A stretch of 64,000 nt of DNA. It comes from Bacteroidales bacterium. GTDB lineage: Bacteria; Bacteroidota; Bacteroidia; Bacteroidales; Tenuifilaceae. Below are positions 10,102-17,622 of this stretch, in pieces. Each line of letters starts with the position of its first letter. Position 1 is the first letter of the stretch. Made by a program: the position numbers and the translations under genes. The DNA lies in contig JACABB010000012.1 in the NCBI GenBank assembly GCA_013376985.1, positions 1 to 64,000 on the forward strand, in the 5' to 3' direction. The notes beneath the pieces are model-generated. The model saw only the letters and a program-made list of their open reading frames with translations, searched no databases and was not told the DNA's origin.

Positions 10102-10109
10102 CAAATGTA
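10102..10109 (-). promoter_or_regulatory. candidate -7 promoter element upstream of nuoA
   Basis: On the minus strand this reads TACATTTG, matching the Bacteroidota -7 consensus TAnnTTTG, about 20 bases before the nuoA start. I see no convincing -33 TTTG/TTG at the expected 19-21-base spacing. The 10082-10230 spacer also contains an imperfect inverted repeat (10190-10215, ATAACA...TGTTAT) without a T-run. An internal promoter for nuoA-N is therefore possible but weakly supported. Confidence 0.35.
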
Positions 10110-10230
10110 GAATTTAGCATTAATAACACATCAGTTTTAAAACAACCGCTTCGATGATATATGTCAACTTTTGAAATATTCGAGTAATAAATAACAAACT
10201 ATTTAATAGTTGTTATGTGAAATACGTTGA

Positions 10231-11067
10231 TTAGTACTCATCAGGTAATTCTTTCAGTTGTTTGTAGGTGAAAACAGGGCCATCCTTGCAAACAAAGTAC
10301 TTACCAACATTGCAACGACCGCACTTTCCAAACCCGCACTTCATTCTGTTCTCAAGAGTTGTAAAGATAGTATCTTCTGTAAAACCTAATTTTTCGAGTA
10401 CAGGGAAAGTGTATTTGATCATGATAGGAGGTCCACAAACAATGGCAATGGTGTCCTTACTTGAAGGGGCGATCTTTTCGAGAACGGTTGGAACAAAACC
10501 AACCTCTCCCTTCCAATCTGGCGTTTCACCTCCTGGGTCAACGGTGGTGACCAACTTTACATCAGGACGTTCATCCCATTCCTTTAATTCTTGCTTATAA
10601 ACCAGATCGTTTACCGTTCTTGCACCGTATATAATTGTAATATCTTTATAATTTTCTCTTAAGTCGAGTGTATTCCAAATCACGCAACGCATAGGTGGGA
10701 GTGCAATACCACCGGCGATGTAGAGAAGATTCTTTCCTTTCCACTCATCAATTGGGAAGATATTGCCATAAGGGCCACGGAAACCAATAGTTTCGCCCTC
10801 TTCGAGATTTGCCAACGCACCAGTTACTCTACCTGCCTTGCGGAATGTACATTCGATATACCCTTTGCGGGTTGGAGCCGATGCTATACAAAAGGTTGAT
10901 TCGCCTTCGCCCATCACCGAGTACTCTCCAAATTGTCCAGCTTTAAACTCGAACTTTTCAGCATCCTCATGGTTCTTGAATTTTAATCGAAAAGTTTTTA
11001 CCTCGGGTGCTTCTTCGGTAATCTTTTCGACCTCCATTAAGTAGGGTTTATAGATATTTTGACACAT
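10231..11067 (-). CDS. floxA: FAD/NAD(P)-binding oxidoreductase, FloxA-like
   Basis: This 278-residue cytoplasmic protein belongs to the ferredoxin-NAD(P)+ reductase-like family seen in sulfhydrogenase gamma, AsrB and FloxA. An FAD-binding barrel covers about residues 10-105, with RGPYGN near the flavin site. A nucleotide-binding domain follows, with AGGIALPPMR near 118. A C-terminal 2Fe-2S motif occurs in CGFGKCGRCNVG...FVCKDGP. With hdrABC, mvhD-like and two Fe-S genes upstream it completes a FloxABCD-HdrABC set, where FloxA is expected to take electrons from NADH. The family is certain; the NADH role is inferred from context. Confidence 0.85.
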   Translation of the reverse strand: MCQNIYKPYLMEVEKITEEAPEVKTFRLKFKNHEDAEKFEFKAGQFGEYSVMGEGESTFCIASAPTRKGYIECTFRKAGRVTGALANLEEGETIGFRGPYGNIFPIDEWKGKNLLYIAGGIALPPMRCVIWNTLDLRENYKDITIIYGARTVNDLVYKQELKEWDERPDVKLVTTVDPGGETPDWKGEVGFVPTVLEKIAPSSKDTIAIVCGPPIMIKYTFPVLEKLGFTEDTIFTTLENRMKCGFGKCGRCNVGKYFVCKDGPVFTYKQLKELPDEY

Positions 11068-11146
11068 ACCTCGAATATTTGAATGTTTATCTTTTTAATT
11101 TTTTTCTTTAAATCAATTGTCCAATTGGCATATTGACTTATTGTTG

Positions 11147-12166
11147 TTATTGAATCTTTTCTAAAGCAATCAGCTGCTCAAGGATATTCATATCCACAGG
11201 GCAAGCACGGGAACAACGCCCGCAACCAATGCAACCAAGTGATTCGTTACGTTCGGGCATGTATGAGAATTTATGCATTATCCTTTGTCTCCAACGTTGA
11301 CTTTGAACTTCACGTGGGTTATGACCTGATGTATGGATTGTAAACAACCCAAATCCGCATGAATCCCAACATCTCAGACGTTTACCAGTTTTACCTTTGG
11401 TCTCATCTTGAATATCGAAACAAGCACAAGCAGGGCAAACAAATGCGCAAGCACCGCAGCCGATGCAACGTAGCGAGTTTTCAACCCAGAATGGGTGTTC
11501 GAATGCACCTGCAAGGTTTTTGGTTACTTTTTCGTGGGAGAATTGCTGCTTAACCTGAGCAAGATTTCCTTCTTTTGCTTCTGCAGGAGCAGCCTCGAAT
11601 AGTTCTGCGGCAGCATTTACAATTTCCTTACCCTTTTCGGTGATAATCTCGGCTAGATAATCGCCAGTGCTAAGTTTAGTAAGTAGAATATCGCTTCCGT
11701 TTGTTGCTCCAGGGTTAAGTCCAACAGAGGTACAAAAACAGTTATCGTCGCATTTGTAGCAGCTAAGACCGATAACAACCATCTTATTCATCCTTGAGTT
11801 GAAATACTCATCCTTATAATCCCACATGAATATCGACTTCAAGGCTTTAAAGCCAGCAGCATCGCAAGGGTGAGCACCCCAAAGAACAAGGCTTGGAACT
11901 TTTGCTAGATCAACCTCAGTAACCTCAGTACCATTCCTATCTGTTGTGAAACGTACAAGATTCTCTATCTTAGGAAATACGGTATTCTTTAACGATTGGA
12001 TTGTTTGAATATGGTCGTAGGTAACCTCAGCATATGATGGGTTATAATGAAATTCTGTTTTACCATCTTTGATAATCGGAGCGAATATCTTATTGCCATT
12101 CGCCTGAAGTTTTTGGTAAAGTTTTTCAAGCGATGCTTTTTTGATTAGTTTCCTTTCAAGTTCCAT
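11147..12166 (-). CDS. floxB: 4Fe-4S dicluster protein, FloxB / AsrA / HydB-like
   Basis: This 339-residue protein is an iron-sulfur subunit like those of anaerobic sulfite reductase A, sulfhydrogenase beta and FloxB. The C-terminal third has two ferredoxin-type motifs, CIGCGACAFVCPACACFDI near residue 236 and CIGCGRCSRACPVD near 313. A further cysteine group, CYKCDDNCFC, lies near 136. The N-terminal part, about residues 1-130, lacks such motifs. It lies 3 bases after the preceding Fe-S gene and 79 bases before the flavoprotein gene, so it probably passes electrons between the flavin subunit and the Hdr part. The symbol is by analogy with sulfate reducers. Confidence 0.8.
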   Translation of the reverse strand: MELERKLIKKASLEKLYQKLQANGNKIFAPIIKDGKTEFHYNPSYAEVTYDHIQTIQSLKNTVFPKIENLVRFTTDRNGTEVTEVDLAKVPSLVLWGAHPCDAAGFKALKSIFMWDYKDEYFNSRMNKMVVIGLSCYKCDDNCFCTSVGLNPGATNGSDILLTKLSTGDYLAEIITEKGKEIVNAAAELFEAAPAEAKEGNLAQVKQQFSHEKVTKNLAGAFEHPFWVENSLRCIGCGACAFVCPACACFDIQDETKGKTGKRLRCWDSCGFGLFTIHTSGHNPREVQSQRWRQRIMHKFSYMPERNESLGCIGCGRCSRACPVDMNILEQLIALEKIQ

Positions 12167-12169
12167 ATC

Positions 12170-12973
12170 TTAGAGAATAAAATTGTCTTTATCATCAAGT
12201 TTGTAATTCGATAGAACCGACTCCATCTTCATCGAAAGACCTGAGTCAACTCCAAATAACCTCTTTGATTCCTCAGCCATATGCATGGTAAGCAGATGAA
12301 CTGGAATATCTAATGGACAGGCTCTTCCGCAGTCACCACAACTTACACATCGTCCCGAAAGGTGCATCGCTCTTAGCATGTGCCATTCATAGTTTCCATT
12401 TTTACTTGCTTGTACTGGAATCCATTGAGGTTGATTGCATTCAACAGCACAACGTGTACAGTAGCAAAGTGGACAAGCAGAACGACAGGCATAGCATTTG
12501 AAGCAGGTCTCAAGGGCGTTTGACCAGTAATCGAACTTTTCCTGAGTGGTCATCTTCTTTAGCTTCTCAATGGCCTCTTTATCCTTAGCCGTAAGTTCAA
12601 TATTTGCCTTTTGAAGAAAACTCTCCATGACTGTTAGATCTGGAAAATCGAGAAGTTTACCATCTTCACCTATTCCAAGAACCACAATATTTTCGGGTTT
12701 AACCTGCTCTTCGGAAATAAGCATATTGATTGTTCTCATCGCAGGGATGGTAGCAACAATACCCATTTTACCAAGATGTTTTACCTCATGTTTTACTAGG
12801 TAAAGTGCTAGGTTTTGGGTGCAACGCTCATCGTAAATGAGTTTATCGACCTGAGCAGAATCTTTAATAAATGATGCTCTAACTTTATTTGAGGTTCCGT
12901 TTTCGTAACCTATGATTACTTGAACCTGTTTGCTATCTAGCAACTCCTTGGCTCTTTTTCTTATGCTTTCCAT
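12170..12973 (-). CDS. floxC: 4Fe-4S protein, FloxC-like
   Basis: This 267-residue protein has a cysteine-rich C-terminal half: CFKCYACRSACPLCYCTRC near residue 157 and CVSCGDCGRACPLD near 210. This is consistent with several 4Fe-4S clusters. The N-terminal half resembles a coenzyme-F420-hydrogenase-beta/HdrC-associated domain without clusters. Its start shares one base with the stop of the mvhD-like gene and it ends 3 bases before the floxB-like gene, so the three are translated as one unit. By position it is the FloxC counterpart. The exact electron route is not visible from sequence. Confidence 0.75.
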   Translation of the reverse strand: MESIRKRAKELLDSKQVQVIIGYENGTSNKVRASFIKDSAQVDKLIYDERCTQNLALYLVKHEVKHLGKMGIVATIPAMRTINMLISEEQVKPENIVVLGIGEDGKLLDFPDLTVMESFLQKANIELTAKDKEAIEKLKKMTTQEKFDYWSNALETCFKCYACRSACPLCYCTRCAVECNQPQWIPVQASKNGNYEWHMLRAMHLSGRCVSCGDCGRACPLDIPVHLLTMHMAEESKRLFGVDSGLSMKMESVLSNYKLDDKDNFIL

Positions 12974-13416
12974 TATAGTTCTTCTTCTATACCAGATTTA
13001 ACAAGATTCTGATAATTTGTATAGGGTCCGAGTTTACGGAGTTTTTCGGTAGTAGTATTTACAATCTCAGCCCAACGTGCACCTTCGGCAGCTGATACCC
13101 AAGAGAAGGTGATTCTTTCAACATCTACACCCATATAATCGAGCAACTCGCGGAATGCCATCCAGCGGCGTTTAGCGTGGAAGTTTCCACTGGAATAATG
13201 GCAATCGTTGGGGTGACAACCCGAAACGATAATCCCATCGGCACCATTCTGAAAGGCCTTCATCAAAAGCATAAAGTCGATTCTACCTGTACAAGGGAAG
13301 CGAATAATCTTAACGTTGGCTGCATACTTGATGCGGCTTGTCCCCGTTAAATCGGCTCCGGCGTATGTACACCAGTTGCATACGAAAGCAACTATTTTAG
13401 GTTCAAATTCAGACAT
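12973..13416 (-). CDS. mvhD: MvhD/FloxD-type 2Fe-2S adaptor protein
   Basis: This 147-residue protein matches the MvhD family, which links an electron donor module to HdrA. Expected cysteines are visible in CNWCTYAGAD near the N-terminus, in RFPCTGRID and in SGCHPNDCHY. In methanogens MvhD connects the hydrogenase to HdrA; in FloxABCD it does so for the NADH-oxidising flavoprotein. It lies 28 bases after hdrA and overlaps the next gene by one base. The family is clear; the partner is inferred from neighbours. Confidence 0.9.
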   Translation of the reverse strand: MSEFEPKIVAFVCNWCTYAGADLTGTSRIKYAANVKIIRFPCTGRIDFMLLMKAFQNGADGIIVSGCHPNDCHYSSGNFHAKRRWMAFRELLDYMGVDVERITFSWVSAAEGARWAEIVNTTTEKLRKLGPYTNYQNLVKSGIEEEL

Positions 13417-13444
13417 TTGTATATGGTATTTTGAATATTTTCTA

Positions 13445-15448
13445 CTAAAACTCGTTAAATAATGCCACTACCTCTGAGTAAACTTGCTGATTGGTATAGC
13501 CATGAATGTCGATAGATTTTGAGCGACAAAGTGCGATACAAGTTCCACAACCTTGACATAATCCCTCGTTTATCTTAGCAAGCACCTTTATTACTTTACC
13601 ATCTCTCGATTTAATCTCTTCGCGCTCAATTGCTTGGTATGGGCAAACTGGTTGACACATAAAGCAGCCAACACAGGTTGAATAGAGTGGTGGGCCTAAT
13701 CTGTTAACCTGAGCAATTAATGGATCACGGGTTAATTCTGTTTGAGAGAATAATCCAGCAACTTTTACTGCCGCACCCGAAGCCATTGAAACTGAATCTG
13801 GAATATCCCTTGTTGTTTGGCAAGCACCCGCTAGGAATATACCAGCAGTGTTTGTTTCAACAGGACGAAGTTTTGGATGTGCCTCAGCAAAGAACTTATG
13901 TTGGTCGTAAGATACGTGCAACGTTTGAGCTAAATTCTCTGCCCCTGGACTAGCAATACCGGCTGTTGCCAGCACTACCATATCGAACTCCACCTCTTGA
14001 GGCTGAGCACCAAGCAAAGTATCAGCTACCTTTAATATATACTTACCATTACGTTCGATAATTGTCGATACACGGCTTCTTACATAGTGTACATGGTCTT
14101 CTTCAATAGCACGGCGAACAAACTCCTCGTAGTTCTTACCTGCTGCCCTAATATCCATATAGTATACGTAAGCATCACCCTCGTGAACCTTGTGTTTGTA
14201 GAGCATTGCATGCTTTGCAGTGTACATACAGCAGATTCTTGAGCAGTACTCTATTCCCTTTGCAGGGTCGCGTGAACCAGCACATGCTATGAAAGCAATA
14301 CGTTTTGGAATTTCATTATCTGATGGACGTCGGATAACACCTTGTGTTGGGCCAGATGCAGATGCTAATCGTTCGAATTGAAGACCATCGATTACATCTT
14401 TATATTTACCATGACCGTATTCTGGGAAGAAATCGGAACGTTTAACTTCGAAACCAGTTGCCAGTACAATTGCACCGATTGATTCCTCAATAATTTCGTC
14501 TGGTTGATCGAATCGTATTGCCTTTGTAGGACAAACAACCTCGCAAACCTTACACTTTCCCGTTTTATAATAGGTACAGTTTTCCTTGTCAATAACAGGT
14601 TTATTAGGTACTGCTTGTGGGAATGGAACATAGATTGCTCGGCGAAGTCCTAATCCCTGCTCAAATTCGCTTGGAATTTTCTTTTGTGGACATTTGGTTG
14701 TACATAGCCCGCAACCAGTACAAAGTTTCTCATCGAGACTCTTCGATTTTTTGCGAATCTTTACTTTAAAGTTTCCAATAAATCCTTCGAGACCTTCAAC
14801 TTCTGCGTACGTATATAGAGTGATATTTGGATGCTGAGCAACCTCAACCATTCTTGGGGTTAAGATACATTGCGAGCAGTCGAGGGTAGGGAAAGTCTCC
14901 GATAGTTGAGCCATGTGACCACCAATCGAAGGCGAACGCTCAACCAAAATAACTTTATGACCACAGTTTGCAATATCAAGTGCAGCCTGAATACCTGCAA
15001 CACCACCACCAATTACAAGAGCTTTCTTAGTAACTGGTACTTTGATTGGTTGTAATGCAGCATTGCGCTGTACTTTTGCCACCAATGTTCTTACAATATC
15101 AATAGCCTTTTCTGTGGTAGTATCATTTCTTTCATGAACCCAAGAACAATGCTCCCTTAGGTTAGCCATTTCGCAAAGAAAAGGGTTTAGCCCTGCATTC
15201 TCACATGCTTTACGGAAGGTTGGTTCATGCATACGTGGGGAACACGCAGCAACAACAACGCCTGTGAGTTTTTTCTCTTTAATCGCCTCAATAACTAAAT
15301 TTTGTCCTGGGTCGGAACACATATATTTATACTCGACACTATGAGCAACGCCCTTAAGTTTGCCGATTTCCTCAGCAACTTTTACTACATCAACTGTTGC
15401 GCTAATGTTTTCGCCGCAGTGACAAATAAAAACTCCTATTCGAGCCAT
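13445..15448 (-). CDS. hdrA: heterodisulfide reductase-like flavoprotein HdrA
   Basis: This 667-residue protein is HdrA, the FAD subunit proposed to carry out electron bifurcation. An N-terminal HdrA-specific region is followed by the FAD-binding motif GGGVAGIQAALDIA near residue 150. The LDCSQCILTPRM stretch follows. Ferredoxin-type motifs include CTGCGLCTTKCP near 245, a CxxC set near 295-310 and, at the C-terminus, CVGCFMCQPVCP and CQGCGTCIALC. It probably exchanges electrons with ferredoxin, with the HdrBC module and with the MvhD/Flox module. It follows the repeat-flanked S23 element, which separates it from hdrB. Confidence 0.95.
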   Translation of the reverse strand: MARIGVFICHCGENISATVDVVKVAEEIGKLKGVAHSVEYKYMCSDPGQNLVIEAIKEKKLTGVVVAACSPRMHEPTFRKACENAGLNPFLCEMANLREHCSWVHERNDTTTEKAIDIVRTLVAKVQRNAALQPIKVPVTKKALVIGGGVAGIQAALDIANCGHKVILVERSPSIGGHMAQLSETFPTLDCSQCILTPRMVEVAQHPNITLYTYAEVEGLEGFIGNFKVKIRKKSKSLDEKLCTGCGLCTTKCPQKKIPSEFEQGLGLRRAIYVPFPQAVPNKPVIDKENCTYYKTGKCKVCEVVCPTKAIRFDQPDEIIEESIGAIVLATGFEVKRSDFFPEYGHGKYKDVIDGLQFERLASASGPTQGVIRRPSDNEIPKRIAFIACAGSRDPAKGIEYCSRICCMYTAKHAMLYKHKVHEGDAYVYYMDIRAAGKNYEEFVRRAIEEDHVHYVRSRVSTIIERNGKYILKVADTLLGAQPQEVEFDMVVLATAGIASPGAENLAQTLHVSYDQHKFFAEAHPKLRPVETNTAGIFLAGACQTTRDIPDSVSMASGAAVKVAGLFSQTELTRDPLIAQVNRLGPPLYSTCVGCFMCQPVCPYQAIEREEIKSRDGKVIKVLAKINEGLCQGCGTCIALCRSKSIDIHGYTNQQVYSEVVALFNEF

Positions 15449-15485
15449 TTTATTTCAATTATTATGTTACTATTTCTTTTAAGAG

Positions 15486-16025
15486 CCTAAAGTACTTCGA
15501 GTGCCTAGAGTGCCTAAAGTTTGTTCTACTAACTTTAAGTACTCGAAGTACTCCAAACTCTAAGTACTTTTATTTAACTTACTTCCTATTGATGTGAAAA
15601 TTGCAAGTAACTCATTGGCTTCTGTTAACATTGTTTGAGATTTCTTATTGTCAATCCAGTTCATACGTTCTATAATTTCCAACCAATAAACTGTTTCACT
15701 TGCTTCACTCTCACTTATTTTTATTTTGTTCTTAAAATCTGCCTTACTCCTAGAACGATTTGCTTCTCTATAGTTTGCACCTACACTACTTCCCGATTTA
15801 GTAATCTGATATTTGATTACTTTACCCTCTGGTGTTTCGGGCAGTAAAGATGAAAGTTTGATAATTTCTATAGCAAACTTTTTGGTTCTTTCCTCAAGCT
15901 GCTTGCTAAACTCTTTATTATCCATTTCTTTCAAATTTAAAGCGCCTTGAGTACTTCGAATTTTGAATGCCTAAAGTTAGAAGTATCTTTCAACTCTAGG
16001 CACTTCAAGTATTCTAGGCACTCTC
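15486..16025. mobile_element. repeat-flanked S23/IVS-like element inside the hdr operon
   Basis: The four-helix-bundle gene is bounded by two clusters of a short repeat (15486-15570 and 15943-16025). Its units read like AGTGCCTAAAGT, AGTACTTCGAGT and their complements. Each cluster can fold on itself, and the two clusters are inverted relative to each other. The repeat also supplies the stop codons: both HdrB (AGT GCC TAG) and the S23 protein (AGT ACT TAG) end in the unit AGTRCYTAG. The structure looks like a small transposable insertion between hdrB and hdrA, comparable to intervening sequences that carry S23 genes in 23S rRNA. Mobility is inferred. Confidence 0.6.
15560..15934 (-). CDS. four-helix-bundle protein (S23/IVS-encoded family)
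   Basis: This 124-residue all-helical protein belongs to the four-helix-bundle family first seen in open frames of 23S rRNA intervening sequences and related to diversity-generating-retroelement Avd proteins. Recognisable family features are KSGSSVGANYREANRSRSKADF in the middle, followed by SEASETVYWLEI. The molecular function of this family is not established. It is flanked by inverted repeat clusters and its stop codon lies inside one of them. It is on the operon strand, so it is probably co-transcribed with hdrCBA, but it has no known link to that enzyme. Confidence 0.85.
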   Translation of the reverse strand: MKEMDNKEFSKQLEERTKKFAIEIIKLSSLLPETPEGKVIKYQITKSGSSVGANYREANRSRSKADFKNKIKISESEASETVYWLEIIERMNWIDNKKSQTMLTEANELLAIFTSIGSKLNKST

Positions 16026-16880
16026 AACTTCTTTTTTCGGCAGATTTACAGCAACAAAGTGGCGTTTTAAACCAACCTCCTTTGCAGTTAAACCTATTGC
16101 AAGTCCAATTGCTTGGGTTAAATAAATTACTGGTATAGTAAATTTGTTATTCCAAAACTTATTGATGTCACCACGCCGCATATCAAGATTTGAGTGACAC
16201 ATAGGGCAAGCAACAATAATTGCTTCTGCACCACGATATGTTGCATCTTCAATTATCTTTCCTGAAAGTTTGGAAACCATATCGGTTTTGGATACTGATA
16301 AACCAGCTCCGCAACACTCAACTTTATAACCCCAATCCAGTGCGGTTGCACCAATTTTTCTCATTGCTTCATCCATTGATTGTGGATCTTCTGGACGGTC
16401 GTATTTCAGGATTTTCGCTGGACGAACCATCAAGCAACCATAATAGCAGGCAACATTATAGTTGAATTTCTTTTTGATTTTAGGCTCGAGTTTGTCAACA
16501 ATAAACTTATCTACAAACTGGATAACATTCATGATATTAGTTGTACCCTTGAACTCCATTCCAATAATTTCGCTTACACGATTTCTTAGAACCGGGTCAT
16601 GAAGTAATTCGTGCTGAGTAACCGCCAAACGACTATAACATGCAGCACAAGGAACAACAACATCTGCAAGTCCATGTTTTTCGGCTGCAGCAAGAATTCG
16701 GGCTGGAAGAGCCAAGGAAAGTTCCTTGTTCATATTGTGAGCAGCAGTTGCACCACAGCAGTTCCAATCAGGAACCTGCTCAAATTCAATGTCAAATGCT
16801 TTGGCAAGTGCAAAAACAGACTCGTTATAATCTCTAGCTGAACCATTCAGCGAGCAACCGGGATATAGTCCTATCTTCAT
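16014..16880 (-). CDS. hdrB: heterodisulfide reductase-like subunit B
   Basis: This 288-residue protein is HdrB, which carries the catalytic non-cubane iron-sulfur sites in CCG domains. Two CCG repeats are visible: NCCGATAAH...PCAACYSR in the first half and VECCGAGLSVSK...ACPMCHSNL in the second. In methanogens HdrB reduces CoM-S-S-CoB; in bacteria the substrate is a different, mostly unknown disulfide. Its start overlaps the hdrC stop (ATGA). The last codons and the TAG stop lie in a repeat unit of the adjacent S23 element, so the original C-terminus may have been slightly altered. Confidence 0.94.
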   Translation of the reverse strand: MKIGLYPGCSLNGSARDYNESVFALAKAFDIEFEQVPDWNCCGATAAHNMNKELSLALPARILAAAEKHGLADVVVPCAACYSRLAVTQHELLHDPVLRNRVSEIIGMEFKGTTNIMNVIQFVDKFIVDKLEPKIKKKFNYNVACYYGCLMVRPAKILKYDRPEDPQSMDEAMRKIGATALDWGYKVECCGAGLSVSKTDMVSKLSGKIIEDATYRGAEAIIVACPMCHSNLDMRRGDINKFWNNKFTIPVIYLTQAIGLAIGLTAKEVGLKRHFVAVNLPKKEVESA

Positions 16881-17452
16881 TTTTTATCCTCCTTGCTAAC
16901 CTTTGTGAAAATATTCGAAATGTTTTTGATTCCTTTAATGCGTTCAGGAATAAAATGAAGTTTCCCTCTCGAAATCATTCCGGGCATCAAGGTAATATCT
17001 TGAAACATTTTCCAAGATCTCATCTTATAATCAACCACCAACCCAAATTCGAATAACCTTCCAGTATATTTTATCGAATCGAGGAATGATTTATGGAATG
17101 AAACTATATTTTTTGCTTTTGGATTAACCTTTTTCTGACGAATAGATTCCTGACGGAGATAGTCCATCATTACAGGGATATCAACCTCCATTGGGCAGCG
17201 CTGTATGCACATCTCACAACTGAGACATACCCATATGGTGTATGATCTGAGGATTTTATCCTCAAGAACAGGGTCGCCTGTTTGTAGCATTCTGAGGACT
17301 AAACTGGGTGGGTAATCCATATCGGCTGATAGGGGACAACCTGCGCTACACTTTCCGCATTGATAACATCTTTGGGCATGCACTTGGGTATTGTGCCGAA
17401 CCTTACCCGCTAAAGAGTTATCTACTTCATGATGATGTGTTCCACTTGACAT
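16877..17452 (-). CDS. hdrC: heterodisulfide reductase-like subunit C
   Basis: This 191-residue protein is HdrC, a small iron-sulfur subunit that passes electrons between HdrA and HdrB. Two 4Fe-4S motifs are visible, CYQCGKCSAGCP near residue 29 and CLSCEMCIQRCP near 77. It is the first gene of the minus-strand hdr-flox-nuo block. Upstream, a degenerate -7-like TATACTTG occurs at 17479-17486 on the minus strand. It overlaps hdrB by four bases. Confidence 0.93.
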   Translation of the reverse strand: MSSGTHHHEVDNSLAGKVRHNTQVHAQRCYQCGKCSAGCPLSADMDYPPSLVLRMLQTGDPVLEDKILRSYTIWVCLSCEMCIQRCPMEVDIPVMMDYLRQESIRQKKVNPKAKNIVSFHKSFLDSIKYTGRLFEFGLVVDYKMRSWKMFQDITLMPGMISRGKLHFIPERIKGIKNISNIFTKVSKEDKK

Positions 17453-17562
17453 AGTAATGGAATATAATTATAAGGATACAAGTATAAAGAACATTCGGTC
17501 TTAGTATTATCTTTTTTTTATGCTGAAAAACATTAAATAGAATCTCACTTTATTCATCATAA

Positions 17563-17590
17563 AAAATCCCTTAAAATAAGGGATTTTTTT
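17563..17590 (-). terminator. intrinsic terminator, probably bidirectional
   Basis: An 11-bp perfect stem (AAAATCCCTTA / TAAGGGATTTT) with a 3-base loop is flanked by T-runs on both strands. It lies just after the permease stop on the minus strand and upstream of hdrC. It probably ends the permease transcript and isolates the hdr operon from it. Confidence 0.8.
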
Positions 17591-17622
17591 TCTATTAAAA
17601 TCTGATAAATATCATTCTTGTG

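Noticed and set aside
10190-10215. Inverted repeat between floxA-like gene and nuoA as a terminator
   Set aside because: The stem is AT-only with a bulge and has no T-run, so it would not separate the two gene blocks reliably.
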